The notes beneath the pieces were generated by a model. That model did no database searches and had not been told where the DNA came from. It was given only the letters and a program-made list of their open reading frames with translations. Of a stretch of 21,165 nucleotides of DNA, positions 13,148-21,165 are shown piece by piece. The DNA comes from an uncultured Sutterella sp. (lineage in GTDB: Bacteria > Pseudomonadota > Gammaproteobacteria > Burkholderiales > Burkholderiaceae_F). Each line of letters begins with the position of its first letter. Position 1 is the first letter of the stretch. The position numbers and the translations under genes were made by a program. The stretch covers positions 1 to 21,165 of the forward strand of contig CAJJMF010000013.1 of assembly GCA_905192805.1 (NCBI GenBank). Direction: 5' to 3'.

Positions 13148-15247
13148 TTAGGCCTTGAGCGCAATACGGGCGTCCACCGCAATGGCTTCGCCCGAAACAT
13201 CCGAAATCATCAAGGGATTGATGTCGAGCTCCTGGACTTGCGGGAAGTCGCTCACTAATTGTGAGAGTCGTGCCAGGGTTTCCTCAATGCGGGCAATATC
13301 TGCTGGGGCTTTCCCTCGGGCCCCCTTCAGTAATTCCAGCGAGCGGATACTGTGCACCATCTCGTGCGCATCCTGATCGGTCAGGGGGGCCAAGCGGAAT
13401 GTCACATCCTTCATCACTTCAATGAAAATCCCACCGAGACCAAACATCATCATGGGGCCGTATTGAGGATCGGTTGCGATACCGCAGACCATTTCGCGGG
13501 TGCTTTGCACCATTTCTTGAATCAGTACCCCCTCAAAGCCATCGAGGAGTTGGCGTTCGCGTAAGCGTTCCATTAAACGGTCGTACTCTTGGCGTAAAGC
13601 ACCTTCCGAGCGAATATTCACAATCACGCCACCCACGTCGGTTTTGTGCGACGTACTCTTAGAGGTCATTTTCATGACGACGGGGTAACCCATCGTATTG
13701 GCGGCACTCACGGCTTCCTCGAGCGTACGAGCAAAGGCTTCGTGGCAGGTACGAATGCCGTAGGCCTTCAAAACGGCCATACTTTCGCGCGTTGAGAGTT
13801 GGTGACGTCCTTCGGCGGTGACTGTCTCAAAGAGTTGCGTGACGCTGGCACGATCCACCTCAAAGGTCGGAATCGTCCCTTCGGGACGTGCTAACCAAGC
13901 ACGGTAGCCTTCCAAACGCACGAGGGCATCGACCGCTTCCTCGGCATACATAAAGAAGGGAACCTGTAGGCCTTCGTCCGCGAGGGACGCGAAAAACGAC
14001 GAGGTGGTCATAAACACGCCTACGATGGGTTTTTCGGGGTGGGCGCGTTTAATCTCGTCGAGCGCTCGTGCCACGTCAATGTCTTTGAGGCCCAAGAAGG
14101 GCAGATAGATCACCAACAGCATATCGACATTGGGATCGGCTAACACGGTGTGAACCGTTTCACGATAGTGCTCAATCGGGGCCGAGGCAATCATGTCGAC
14201 CGGGTTTTTGACGGACGCGGCAGCAGGAAGGAAGCTACGTAAGTGCGCTTTCGTTGCTTCGGTGAGCGGAGCCATTTCCATGCCGTGTGTGCAGATCGCA
14301 TCGGTAGCCATAATGCCAGGACCGCCGGAGTTGGTCACGATGGCGACACGATTGCCGCGCGGCACCGGGCAGTTAGCAAACACTTTGGCGCTAGCGAAGA
14401 GGTTTTCCAGACTCGTTTCACGAATCACGCCGCATTGGCGTAAGAGCGCATCCGCCGCTTGGTCGGTTCCCGCGAGCGAGCCCGTGTGGGATGAGGCGGC
14501 ACTGGCCCCCGCAGCGGATCGCCCGGCCTTTAACGCCAAGACCGGTTTTTTACGCGTCAAACGTGAGGCGATTCGACGGAAGTTGTTCGGATTCTGGATG
14601 GACTCCATGTAAAGGAGGACCTGTTTCACGTCCTCATCGTGTTCCCAGTATTCCATCGCCGTTTCGGCATTCACATCGGCCTGATTGCCAATGGAGATAA
14701 ATTGGGCAAACCCGAGGTTAAGGTCTTTTAATACATTGAGAATGCCGCCACCGAGTGCACCCGATTGGGAGACGAACCCGATACTGCCACGCTGTGGTAG
14801 GGTTTCGGCAAAGCAACCGTCTAAACGATACTCTGGGTGTGTGTTCACCACCCCTAAGCAGTTGGGACCCACCATACGCATGCCGTATTGGCGAACTTTT
14901 TCTGCCAACGCACGTTCGAGTTGTGCGCCATCGGCTCCGGTTTCTTTGAAGCCCGCGGAAATCACCACGAGGCCACCGACCCCTTTTCGATGACATTCGT
15001 CCACGATATCGAGGACTAAATTGGCGCGTGTAATGATGATGGCTAAGTCCACCTCACCCGGGATATCGGCCAAGCTCGGGTAGGCGGGTTGCCCTAAAAT
15101 GGTCCCCCCTTTAGGGTTCACGAGATAGAGTTGACCTTGAAAACCATATTCCATCAAACGTTTCGGAATGTCTGAGCCAATGGTGTGCTCTTTGGTGGAG
15201 GCTCCAATCACGGCGACGGAGCGAGGTTTCATGATTTTGTCGAGCAT
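13148..15247 (-). CDS. ADP-forming acyl-CoA (acetate--CoA) synthetase-like protein, fused alpha-beta type
   Basis: Proteins of this family interconvert an acyl-CoA, ADP and phosphate with the free acid, ATP and CoA through a phosphohistidine. The order in 699 residues is: a CoA-binding Rossmann domain (SVAVIGAS at 10-17), a succinyl-CoA-ligase-like domain (SIGFVSQSGALGGG at 155-168; SSHTGSLAG with the likely phosphohistidine H254), a second ligase domain with the NSGGPG loop near 306, and an ATP-grasp domain from about 485 (SHKTDVGGV, ELDINPLM). No C-terminal GNAT acetyltransferase domain is present, so it is not PatZ-like. The frame is open to GTG 15307, but ATG 15247 (MLDKIMKPRSVAVIG) fits the family start and has AAAAGG about 12 bases upstream. 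The acyl substrate is unknown. Confidence 0.9.
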   Translation of the reverse strand: MLDKIMKPRSVAVIGASTKEHTIGSDIPKRLMEYGFQGQLYLVNPKGGTILGQPAYPSLADIPGEVDLAIIITRANLVLDIVDECHRKGVGGLVVISAGFKETGADGAQLERALAEKVRQYGMRMVGPNCLGVVNTHPEYRLDGCFAETLPQRGSIGFVSQSGALGGGILNVLKDLNLGFAQFISIGNQADVNAETAMEYWEHDEDVKQVLLYMESIQNPNNFRRIASRLTRKKPVLALKAGRSAAGASAASSHTGSLAGTDQAADALLRQCGVIRETSLENLFASAKVFANCPVPRGNRVAIVTNSGGPGIMATDAICTHGMEMAPLTEATKAHLRSFLPAAASVKNPVDMIASAPIEHYRETVHTVLADPNVDMLLVIYLPFLGLKDIDVARALDEIKRAHPEKPIVGVFMTTSSFFASLADEGLQVPFFMYAEEAVDALVRLEGYRAWLARPEGTIPTFEVDRASVTQLFETVTAEGRHQLSTRESMAVLKAYGIRTCHEAFARTLEEAVSAANTMGYPVVMKMTSKSTSHKTDVGGVIVNIRSEGALRQEYDRLMERLRERQLLDGFEGVLIQEMVQSTREMVCGIATDPQYGPMMMFGLGGIFIEVMKDVTFRLAPLTDQDAHEMVHSIRSLELLKGARGKAPADIARIEETLARLSQLVSDFPQVQELDINPLMISDVSGEAIAVDARIALKA

Positions 15248-15307
15248 GGTAAGCGGTTGCCTTTTGATTAAAAACGTGAGTCGGAGAGCGGTTTGCTCCA
15301 AGTCCAC

Positions 15308-15495
15308 TGATGCTCAAAACGATAACACAAACGCGCCCAAAAACGCGGTGTGCTAACGAAGGAATTGAAAGGAAAATATGCCAAAACGTGTGCTTTAGTG
15401 CGTGAGCGGAGTGAGGGAAGCAAAAAAGGGCAGACCTTTCGCTTCCCCGAGAAGTCGACCTAGCTCAAAAGAAAAGAAAAAAAATGCTAATAACC
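15308..15495. other. Intergenic region with a large hairpin, no assigned gene
   Basis: The gap between the divergent acyl-CoA synthetase gene and the dcw promoter contains no gene I can support. GGGAAGC (15415-15421) pairs with GCTTCCC (15441-15447) and encloses AAAGG/CCTTT, making a two-part hairpin without a following T-run. A six-codon frame MPKRVL (15378-15398, stop TAG) follows a GGAAAG sequence but is too short to call. The stretch 15467-15484 is almost pure purine. Confidence 0.4.
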
Positions 15496-15524
15496 TTGAC
15501 CCGCCCGACTCCCTTGCTTAAAGT
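15496..15524 (+). promoter_or_regulatory. Promoter of the dcw cluster (Pmra)
   Basis: TTGACC at 15496-15501 is a near-consensus -35 box and TAAAGT at 15519-15524 a fair -10 box, separated by exactly 17 bases. Transcription should start near 15531, within the MraZ repeat region, leaving a leader of about 80 bases before mraZ. Confidence 0.75.
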
Positions 15525-15525
15525 G

Positions 15526-15556
15526 TGGATCTAAAGTGGGAGAAAGTGGGAAAGTG
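15526..15556 (+). promoter_or_regulatory. Tandem MraZ-binding boxes
   Basis: TGGGA occurs at 15537-15541 and 15547-15551, a spacing of 5 bases, with a degenerate TGGAT at 15526-15530. Each perfect copy is preceded by AAAG, and AAAGTG repeats again at 15551. E. coli MraZ represses its own promoter through TGGGN direct repeats spaced by 5 bases, so these are very likely the autoregulatory operator, overlapping the start point of Pmra. Confidence 0.8.
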
Positions 15557-15609
15557 TAACTATCCCTTAGGGAGCGGTAGAGGGTGAGGTCTCCGCAAAG
15601 GATTGGAGC

Positions 15610-16032
15610 GTGTTTCAAGGCACATCATTATTAGCCCTGGATCAAAAGGGCCGTTTGATGCTTCCGACTCGGCATAAAGCAGATGTACTGCAAGTATGCC
15701 GAGGCCAATTGACGCTCACTCGTCACCCAGATGGGTGTTTAGTGATTTACCCCCGTGACAGTTGGATTGAAAAGCGTGCAGCGCTGTTGGCGTTACCGAA
15801 TACGGCTCGCCAATTGGTGCGATTCGTTTTGGGCAGTGCCGTGGACGTGGAACTTGATAAATCGGGGCGTCTACTGGTGCCCCTGGAACTGCGTAGCGCG
15901 GCAATGCTCGATAAAGACGTGGCGCTGGTAGGACTCGGCGAACACTTTGAGCTCTGGGATCGGGACACATGGCTGGCTAAGTTGTCGGCCCCGCTTACGG
16001 TGGATATGGACACTATCTCCTTTACTTTCTAG
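15610..16032 (+). CDS. mraZ: Transcriptional regulator MraZ
   Basis: MraZ is a DNA-binding ring protein that represses the division and cell-wall cluster including its own gene. The 140-residue sequence has two SpoVT/AbrB-like half-domains with the family signature DxxGRxxxP: DQKGRLMLPTR at 11-21 and DKSGRLLVPLELR at 83-95. The start is GTG at 15610 with AAAGGA about 8 bases upstream. It is first in the mraZ-rsmH-ftsL-ftsI-murE-murF run and directly follows the operator repeats it should bind. Confidence 0.97.
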   Translation: MFQGTSLLALDQKGRLMLPTRHKADVLQVCRGQLTLTRHPDGCLVIYPRDSWIEKRAALLALPNTARQLVRFVLGSAVDVELDKSGRLLVPLELRSAAMLDKDVALVGLGEHFELWDRDTWLAKLSAPLTVDMDTISFTF

Positions 16033-16116
16033 TTTGTAATTCCTGTATGGGTGCTCCAAAAAGGTCAGTCGGTGAAAATGAGGTGACGATGCCGCGTTTT
16101 CCCCTGACGTCGTGGG

Positions 16117-17109
16117 ATGCCCTACTCATTAAAGAAGACTCAAGTGAACGAAGCGAGCCCAGTCTATACGCATATCTCAGTTTTAGGCGAAGAAGCCCCT
16201 GAGATGCTGGTCCACAACCCCGATGGCCTCTATGTTGATGGCACGTTCGGGCGTGGGGGACATACACGGCGTATTCTCTCGAAACTCTCCCCGCAAGGCA
16301 GAGTGATCGCTTTTGACCGTGATCCCGAAGCGATTGAAGCCGCCAAAGCGATTACGGATCCTCGGTTTAGCATCATCCATCGCGCCTTTTCACAGATCGC
16401 TCCCACTTTGCACGAACTGGGTATTGCCGGTGTGGATGGTATTTTCTTAGACATCGGGGTCTCCTCACCGCAAATTGACGACCCAGAGCGTGGGTTTTCG
16501 TTTCGGTTTGATGGTCCCTTAGATATGCGCATGGATACCACACGGGGCCTCACGGCGGCGCAATGGCTTGCCCAAAGTAAAGAGTCGGAAATCAAAGCCG
16601 CCTTACGCGACTATGGCGAAGAGCGTTTTGCTGGGCTCATCGCACGCAAAATTGTTGAAACCCGTGAGGTGCGTCCGATTGAAACGACCAAAGCCCTGGC
16701 ACAGTTGGTTGCCAGCGTGGTACCGGCGAATAAAAAGGACCCTGGACAACACCCCGCCACGCGCACTTTCCAAGGTATTCGAATTGCGGTTAACGCTGAA
16801 TTGGACGAATTGCGAAGTGCGCTATATGGGGCAGTGCGTTGCTTGAAGCCCCAGGGACGTTTGGCCGTGATTACTTTCCACAGTTTAGAAGACCGATTAG
16901 TGAAGCGCTTTTTTGAACAGATGGCTCACCCTGAACACGCCATTGATCCACGACTTCCGTTGACGCAAGCTCAATTACCCTCGCCCTACTTTGAGGCGAT
17001 TGAACGCATTAAGCCATCACAAGCCGAGTGCGATGCGAACCCGCGTGCGCGTTCGGCTATTTTGCGTGTTGGGACCCGCACGGCCACCCCTTACGAGGCA
17101 GAGGAGTAA
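16117..17109 (+). CDS. rsmH: 16S rRNA (cytosine1402-N4)-methyltransferase RsmH
   Basis: RsmH uses S-adenosylmethionine to methylate N4 of C1402 in 16S rRNA. From ATG 16117 it has 330 residues with the family blocks DGTFGRGGHTRRIL (41-54), AFDRDPEAIEAA (65-76), LDIGVSSPQIDDPERGFSFR (111-130), PLDMRMD (134-140) and VITFHSLEDRLVKRFF near 253-268. The start is uncertain. ATG 16117 has no clear Shine-Dalgarno; GTG 16144 has AAGAAG about 6 bases upstream and would give MNEASPVYTHISVL, closer to the usual N-terminus. It ends 2 bases before the ftsL start codon, with the ftsL ribosome binding site inside its last codons. Confidence 0.96.
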   Translation: MPYSLKKTQVNEASPVYTHISVLGEEAPEMLVHNPDGLYVDGTFGRGGHTRRILSKLSPQGRVIAFDRDPEAIEAAKAITDPRFSIIHRAFSQIAPTLHELGIAGVDGIFLDIGVSSPQIDDPERGFSFRFDGPLDMRMDTTRGLTAAQWLAQSKESEIKAALRDYGEERFAGLIARKIVETREVRPIETTKALAQLVASVVPANKKDPGQHPATRTFQGIRIAVNAELDELRSALYGAVRCLKPQGRLAVITFHSLEDRLVKRFFEQMAHPEHAIDPRLPLTQAQLPSPYFEAIERIKPSQAECDANPRARSAILRVGTRTATPYEAEE

Positions 17110-17111
17110 TC

Positions 17112-17462
17112 ATGCGTCGTATGGGTATTTTTCAGTTCATCTTTATGGCGCTCGGGGTCATTGTGGTGCTCGGGCTCGCCGTGGCGTTGGTTCAGCAGCG
17201 CTACCAAATTCGTACGCTCTTTGTCGAACATGAACGCTCGGTGGATATCGGTCGTCGTTTGGCCGACGATCAGGCGGATCTATTGTTACGTATCCGAAAG
17301 GCGGCGTTACCGAGTGCCGTGGCTCAAGGGGCCGAAAAATTAGGACTTGAAGAAGCACGTGGGGAAAATACGGTCAGTATGGTGATGGATGCACAACATC
17401 GCGTCACGCACCTTGACTTTGATTTGCCACCCCCTCCTCCTAAACCCGAGGAGGGCAAGTAA
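17112..17462 (+). CDS. ftsL: Cell division protein FtsL
   Basis: FtsL is a small bitopic inner-membrane protein that, with FtsB and FtsQ, activates the FtsW-FtsI septal synthase. The 116 residues have a short N-terminal cytoplasmic segment, one membrane span (about 6-28), a periplasmic helical coiled-coil region, then the conserved AEKLGLEEAR patch. It ends in a proline-rich PPPPPKPEEGK tail. ATG 17112 is preceded by GAGGAG at 17101-17106; upstream in-frame codons overlap rsmH and are rejected. The identification rests on size, topology and position between rsmH and ftsI, since FtsL sequences diverge strongly. Confidence 0.93.
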   Translation: MRRMGIFQFIFMALGVIVVLGLAVALVQQRYQIRTLFVEHERSVDIGRRLADDQADLLLRIRKAALPSAVAQGAEKLGLEEARGENTVSMVMDAQHRVTHLDFDLPPPPPKPEEGK

Positions 17463-17463
17463 C

Positions 17464-19302
17464 GTGAAAGGTGATTTAGCCCGCTGGTTTGAAGACAAAT
17501 TGATGGCATTCTGGGACTTCTGTGCTGGTGTCATCGAGAAAGACCGTATGGCCCGCAAGGCCAAACCCAAACGTGAAGCGGACCCATTGATCGTGATTCC
17601 TATTCCCGCAGCGCGAAGCTATTGGGCTTTCGCGCTGATTGTGTTGGGAATGTTGGCCTTGGTGGCCCGCGTGGGCTACTTGCAGTTTTTCAATAACGAT
17701 TTCTTGCAAAACCAAGGGGAAATCCGTTACGCCCGAACCATTTCCATTGAAGGAGCACGTGGCAATATTGTGGACCGCAATGGGGTGGTGCTCGCCTCGA
17801 GCCAACCGAGTCGCAGTATTTGGGCTGACCCACAGTTTGTGGACTTATCGGATAAGGACACGTTGGGCAAACTCAAAGAAGTCGCCAAATTGCTCAAGAT
17901 GCCTTATGGCGAAGTCGTTGACAAGATTAAGAAAAATAACACGAAGAGTTTCGTGTACTTGTCGCGTAACCGTGATTTGGAGACGGGTGAGCAGATTCGC
18001 GAACTCAATATCCCAGGCATTGGGGTCTCGCCCGAGAGCCGTCGTCAGTATCCTGACGGCCCAGTGATGGCCCATATTTTGGGCTTTACCGATTGGGGCG
18101 ACCATGGTCAGGAAGGGGTGGAATTAGCCAAAGATTATGTCCTCTCGGGACAAACGGGGGCGCGTCGCGTGATTCGCGATCGCCATGGACGCATTGTGGA
18201 TGACGTGTGGACCAAAGAGGCAGAACCCGGCCAAGACGTGCAGTTGAGTATTGACTCCCGCGTGCAGTTCATTACCTATGAAGCGCTCCGTAAGCAGGTG
18301 GAAGAAACGAAAGCGATTGCAGGCGCGGCGGTGGTCGTGGATGTGACCACGGGCGAAATTCTGGCTTTGGTCAATAACCCCACCTATGACCCGAACGATC
18401 GTTCGACGGTACTTTTTGAGCGTATGCGTAATCGCGTGCTCACCGACCAGTTTGAACCCGGCTCAACCATGAAGCCCTTTGCGATTGCTAAAGCGATCGA
18501 CATGGGGATTGTGCAACCGATGACGACGATTCAAACGGCGCCAGGCAAACTCACGATTGGGGACCGTACGATTGGCGACACGCACAATTACGGGCTTTTG
18601 ACCGTGGCCGAAGTCGTGGCGAAATCCTCCAACATTGGTACGGCGAAGATTGCTTTGGAAATTAATTCCAATACGCTCTACGACATGTACAGTGAATTGG
18701 GGTTTGGCCGAGCTCCTAATATTGGCTTCCCCGGGGCAACCTCGGGGCGCTTGCGTCCAGGTAAAACCTGGCGCCCCGTGGAGCACGCGACCATTTCGTA
18801 CGGTCATGGGGTCTCGGTCTCTCTGATGCAGCTGGTTCGCGCCTATACCGCGATTGCTCGAAATGGGGATGTCATTGATCTGACGCTCTTTAAACGCAAC
18901 CCAGGGGAAGTGATCAAAGGGACGCAGGTGTATAAACCCGAAACGGCTCGCGAAATGCGCGCCATGATGATGGATACCGTGCGACGTGGTGGGACCGCGA
19001 GTAACGTGAAAGTGCCTGGTTATACGGTGGCCGGGAAAACGGGGACGGCGATGAAACCCAAAAACGGGGTCTACACGCGAGACGTGGTGGCGGACTTCGT
19101 GGGGATTGTGCCGGCAACGAATCCTCGCTTCATCATCGCGGTGATGGTGGATGAGCCCAAGATTGGACGTTTCGGTGGTCGTGTGGCGGCCCCGGTATTT
19201 AATGAAATTGCAGAAGGGGCATTACGTACCCTGTTGGTGAGTCCGGACGATAAAGAGTCACTCATCAATAAAGATAAAGACGATAAGTCAGCGAAACCAT
19301 AA
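17464..19302 (+). CDS. ftsI: Peptidoglycan DD-transpeptidase FtsI (PBP3)
   Basis: FtsI is the class B penicillin-binding protein that cross-links septal peptidoglycan. Translation probably starts at GTG 17464, one base after the ftsL stop, with GGAGGG about 9 bases upstream; earlier in-frame codons lie within ftsL. The 612 residues comprise a roughly 50-residue cytoplasmic tail, a membrane anchor (YWAFALIVLGMLALVARVGYL, about 53-73), a PBP dimerisation/pedestal domain (about 95-250) and a transpeptidase domain. The latter has S334-T-M-K337, S388-S-N390 and K525-T-G-T528. The acidic and lysine-rich C-terminus (KDKDDKSAKP) carries no PASTA repeats. murE follows after 11 bases. Confidence 0.97.
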   Translation: MKGDLARWFEDKLMAFWDFCAGVIEKDRMARKAKPKREADPLIVIPIPAARSYWAFALIVLGMLALVARVGYLQFFNNDFLQNQGEIRYARTISIEGARGNIVDRNGVVLASSQPSRSIWADPQFVDLSDKDTLGKLKEVAKLLKMPYGEVVDKIKKNNTKSFVYLSRNRDLETGEQIRELNIPGIGVSPESRRQYPDGPVMAHILGFTDWGDHGQEGVELAKDYVLSGQTGARRVIRDRHGRIVDDVWTKEAEPGQDVQLSIDSRVQFITYEALRKQVEETKAIAGAAVVVDVTTGEILALVNNPTYDPNDRSTVLFERMRNRVLTDQFEPGSTMKPFAIAKAIDMGIVQPMTTIQTAPGKLTIGDRTIGDTHNYGLLTVAEVVAKSSNIGTAKIALEINSNTLYDMYSELGFGRAPNIGFPGATSGRLRPGKTWRPVEHATISYGHGVSVSLMQLVRAYTAIARNGDVIDLTLFKRNPGEVIKGTQVYKPETAREMRAMMMDTVRRGGTASNVKVPGYTVAGKTGTAMKPKNGVYTRDVVADFVGIVPATNPRFIIAVMVDEPKIGRFGGRVAAPVFNEIAEGALRTLLVSPDDKESLINKDKDDKSAKP

Positions 19303-19313
19303 GGTAATCCAAG

Positions 19314-20819
19314 ATGTCTGAAGAGAAGATTGCTGAGATTGTGACTACCCTCAAGGGCTATGCTCGTGAGGGAAGTCGGTTACGACTCGATAGCCGTGAG
19401 GTGTCTCCCGGCGATGTGTTTGTGGCCGTGCCAGGGGCACGGGTCGATGGACGCACCTTTATTCCTGTAGCAGTAGCGAGAGGGGCCGCGGCCATTTTGC
19501 TCGAAACGCCGACTGCCCCGTTGCCAGCCGCAGGGGTACCGAGCGTGACTGTGACGGGTTTAACCGAGCAGTTGGGGAGCATTGCGGCGGCGTTTTATCA
19601 ACATCCCACGCGCCAAATGCGCGGGGTGGCTGTAACGGGAACGAATGGCAAAACGACCACGACGCATTGGATTGCGGAATTGCTGACACGATTGGGTGAA
19701 CCCTGTGCAGTGTTAGGCACGGTGGGGGCTAAATTAGGGGCGCGAACGTTTGAGAGCCCTGAGTTGACCACGCCGGATGCGGTGAGCTTACAGGGGCTTT
19801 ACCAACAGGTTCAAGAGGCGGGCGCCAAGGCGTTTGCGATTGAAGCGAGCTCAGTGGGACTGGACCAAGGTCGCCTCACGGGTTCGGACTTTGTGGTTGG
19901 GGTCTTTACCAACCTGACGTTGGATCATTTGGATTACCACAAGACGATGCAAGCCTATAGCGACGCGAAAGCGAAGCTCTTTGCTTGGCCTCGTCTGAAA
20001 GCCGCCGTGATTAATGCTGATGATCCCGCCAGTGTTCAGATGGCACGTGTGGCGGCCGATCACGGTGTCATGGTGTATTCGACCAGTCAAACCGGTGCAC
20101 GACTCGATGGCGCTGCGCACACCATTTTGGCAAGCGACGTGGTGCTCACGGGGGAAGGGACTCAATTTACCCTGACAGTCGATGGGGTCTCGGAATCGGT
20201 TCATATCGCTCAGGTGGGCATTTTCAACGTCTCCAATACGCTTCAAGCGGTGGCGAGCGTGCTCGCCTTGGGCTATCCCCGCGAGGATGTGCTCGCTCAG
20301 TTGGGCACCCTCCCAAGCCCGCCGGGACGTATGGAACTCTTAAAGAGTGAACGTGCTCCGCTTGGTGTGGTGGACTATAGTCATACCCCGGATGCCTTAG
20401 AAAAAGCCATTCAGAGTCTGCGCCCTGTGGCTCAAGCGCGCTCCGGTGCCCTGTGGGTGGTCTTTGGTTGTGGGGGGGATCGTGACCGCACCAAACGTCC
20501 CATCATGGGAAAAATTGCGTACGACTTAGCCGATCACGCGGTGGTCACGAGCGACAACCCCCGTAGTGAAGATCCCGATGCCATTATTGCTGAGATCGTC
20601 GCAGGGTTAGCGAATGTGACCGTGCGTGCCGATCGTCGTGAAGCGATTCGCTACGCCATTATCCAAGCGCAACCCGAAGACGTGGTGCTCGTTGCCGGTA
20701 AAGGGCACGAGACCTACCAGATTATCAAGGGCGTACACCATTACTTTAGTGACCAGGAAGTCATTAAAGAAGCCTTTAACGAACGCCGTATTCGCGACTT
20801 GAGTCAGGGAGAAGCATGA
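19314..20819 (+). CDS. murE: UDP-N-acetylmuramoyl-L-alanyl-D-glutamate--2,6-diaminopimelate ligase
   Basis: MurE is a cytoplasmic ATP-dependent ligase that adds meso-diaminopimelate to UDP-MurNAc-L-Ala-D-Glu. Its 501 residues have the three Mur ligase domains: an N-terminal substrate domain with LDSREVSPGDVFVAVPG, a central ATPase domain with the P-loop GTNGKTTT at 109-116, and a C-terminal domain from about 335. D-N-P-R at 414-417 is the signature that selects meso-DAP over lysine. K219 in SDAKAKLF is the likely carbamylated lysine. ATG 19314 has AAGG, formed partly by the ftsI stop region, about 9 bases upstream. Its TGA overlaps the murF ATG, suggesting translational coupling. Confidence 0.98.
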   Translation: MSEEKIAEIVTTLKGYAREGSRLRLDSREVSPGDVFVAVPGARVDGRTFIPVAVARGAAAILLETPTAPLPAAGVPSVTVTGLTEQLGSIAAAFYQHPTRQMRGVAVTGTNGKTTTTHWIAELLTRLGEPCAVLGTVGAKLGARTFESPELTTPDAVSLQGLYQQVQEAGAKAFAIEASSVGLDQGRLTGSDFVVGVFTNLTLDHLDYHKTMQAYSDAKAKLFAWPRLKAAVINADDPASVQMARVAADHGVMVYSTSQTGARLDGAAHTILASDVVLTGEGTQFTLTVDGVSESVHIAQVGIFNVSNTLQAVASVLALGYPREDVLAQLGTLPSPPGRMELLKSERAPLGVVDYSHTPDALEKAIQSLRPVAQARSGALWVVFGCGGDRDRTKRPIMGKIAYDLADHAVVTSDNPRSEDPDAIIAEIVAGLANVTVRADRREAIRYAIIQAQPEDVVLVAGKGHETYQIIKGVHHYFSDQEVIKEAFNERRIRDLSQGEA

Positions 20820-21165
20820 TGGAATTTCCCGTTCAATGGTTGAGCGAGGCTTTAGGTCCCCTGCTTATGGATACGCAAGGCGATGCGTATGCGGTTGCCA
20901 CGGGCATTACCACTGACTCGCGACAGGTCAAACCGGGCGATGTGTATGTGGCACTCGTGGGTGAAAAGTTTGATGGGCATGATTTTGTGCCCATGGCCGT
21001 CGAAAAGGGGGCCGTGGCCGTTGTGGTGAGTCGCCCCGTGGAAACGGGCGCCACCATGCTCTTGGTGAGTGACACGTTGCTTGCGTATGGCTTTATCGCG
21101 CGTGCCCACCGCTTAGCCTTTACGTTGCCCCTCGCGATGGTCGTTGGGAGCAACGGGAAAACGAC
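20816..21165 (+). CDS. murF: UDP-N-acetylmuramoyl-tripeptide--D-alanyl-D-alanine ligase, 5' part only
   Basis: The frame begins at ATG 20816, overlapping the murE stop as ATGA, with GGGAGA just upstream; a second ATG follows at 20819. It is open to the window edge, giving 116 complete codons. ITTDSRQVKPGDVYVALVGEKFDGHDFV (31-58) is the Mur ligase N-terminal domain, and GSNGKT at 111-116 is the start of the ATP-binding P-loop. MurF would add D-Ala-D-Ala to the tripeptide precursor. It continues beyond the right edge, so no statement can be made about its C-terminus. Confidence 0.95.
   Translation, partial: MMEFPVQWLSEALGPLLMDTQGDAYAVATGITTDSRQVKPGDVYVALVGEKFDGHDFVPMAVEKGAVAVVVSRPVETGATMLLVSDTLLAYGFIARAHRLAFTLPLAMVVGSNGKT

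Noticed and set aside
13148..15247. PatZ/Pka-type protein acetyltransferase
   Set aside because: The C-terminal GNAT domain that defines PatZ is absent. The chain ends right after the ATP-grasp domain.
17028..17111. Upstream extension of ftsL into rsmH
   Set aside because: It is the shadow of rsmH coding sequence. ATG 17112 has a GAGGAG ribosome binding site and gives a normal FtsL topology.
17389..17463. Upstream extension of ftsI into ftsL
   Set aside because: The extra 25 residues are encoded by the ftsL 3' end in another frame. GTG 17464 has GGAGGG upstream and follows the ftsL stop directly.
1..21165. Mobile elements, CRISPR arrays or tRNA genes
   Set aside because: No transposase-like frame, regularly spaced direct repeats or tRNA cloverleaf sequence was noticed on either strand, and gene content is uniformly core.

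Overview
The window looks like chromosomal core DNA from a Gram-negative betaproteobacterium. A Burkholderiales member, possibly a Sutterellaceae relative, fits best, but that is inference from gene content; no 16S rRNA gene or taxonomic marker is present to prove it. Supporting points are the C5-pathway gene hemL, a class A RNase P RNA, a sigma-32-type promoter rather than a CIRCE element upstream of groESL, a MurE with the meso-DAP signature DNPR, and the start of a canonical mraZ-rsmH-ftsL-ftsI-murE-murF division/cell-wall cluster. I see no insertion sequence, prophage, CRISPR array or tRNA gene.

Layout. Positions 98-3067 hold a stand-alone CinA C-terminal domain (NMN amidohydrolase type), a CNNM/CBS/CorC membrane protein with a strongly structured 5' leader, and a convergent pyrF separated from it by a bidirectional terminator. 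Positions 3259-3873 encode a small exported DsbG/DsbC-like thioredoxin-fold protein with a CPWC site. Positions 4008-6120 carry groEL and groES on the minus strand, with their own terminator and a sigma-32 promoter. A divergent dacB (PBP4) starts at 6281. It has no in-frame stop before the bidirectional terminator it shares with the convergent dsbD. The minus-strand pair hemL-dsbD (7829-11283) links haem precursor synthesis with a transmembrane thiol reductase. Next comes an unusual 379-residue outer-membrane protein (11442-12581), in which a complete PagP-like palmitoyltransferase barrel is fused to a second C-terminal beta-barrel. rnpB follows on the plus strand (about 12773-13090), then a large ADP-forming acyl-CoA synthetase-like protein on the minus strand (13148-15247). 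From about 15496 the dcw cluster runs on the plus strand to the window edge, driven by a promoter with tandem MraZ boxes.

How the genes work together. Much of the window serves the cell envelope. PBP4 trims peptidoglycan, FtsI/FtsL build the septum, MurE/MurF make the precursor peptide, MraZ/RsmH open the cluster, and the PagP-like protein probably modifies lipid A. The DsbD/ScsB-like reductase and the CPWC protein could form a periplasmic thiol relay.

Most worth a second look are the stop-less dacB reading frame running through its own terminator, the PagP plus second-barrel fusion, and the three-hairpin leader upstream of the CNNM protein, which contains a duplicated CCCTAA segment 100 bases apart that permits mutually exclusive pairing.
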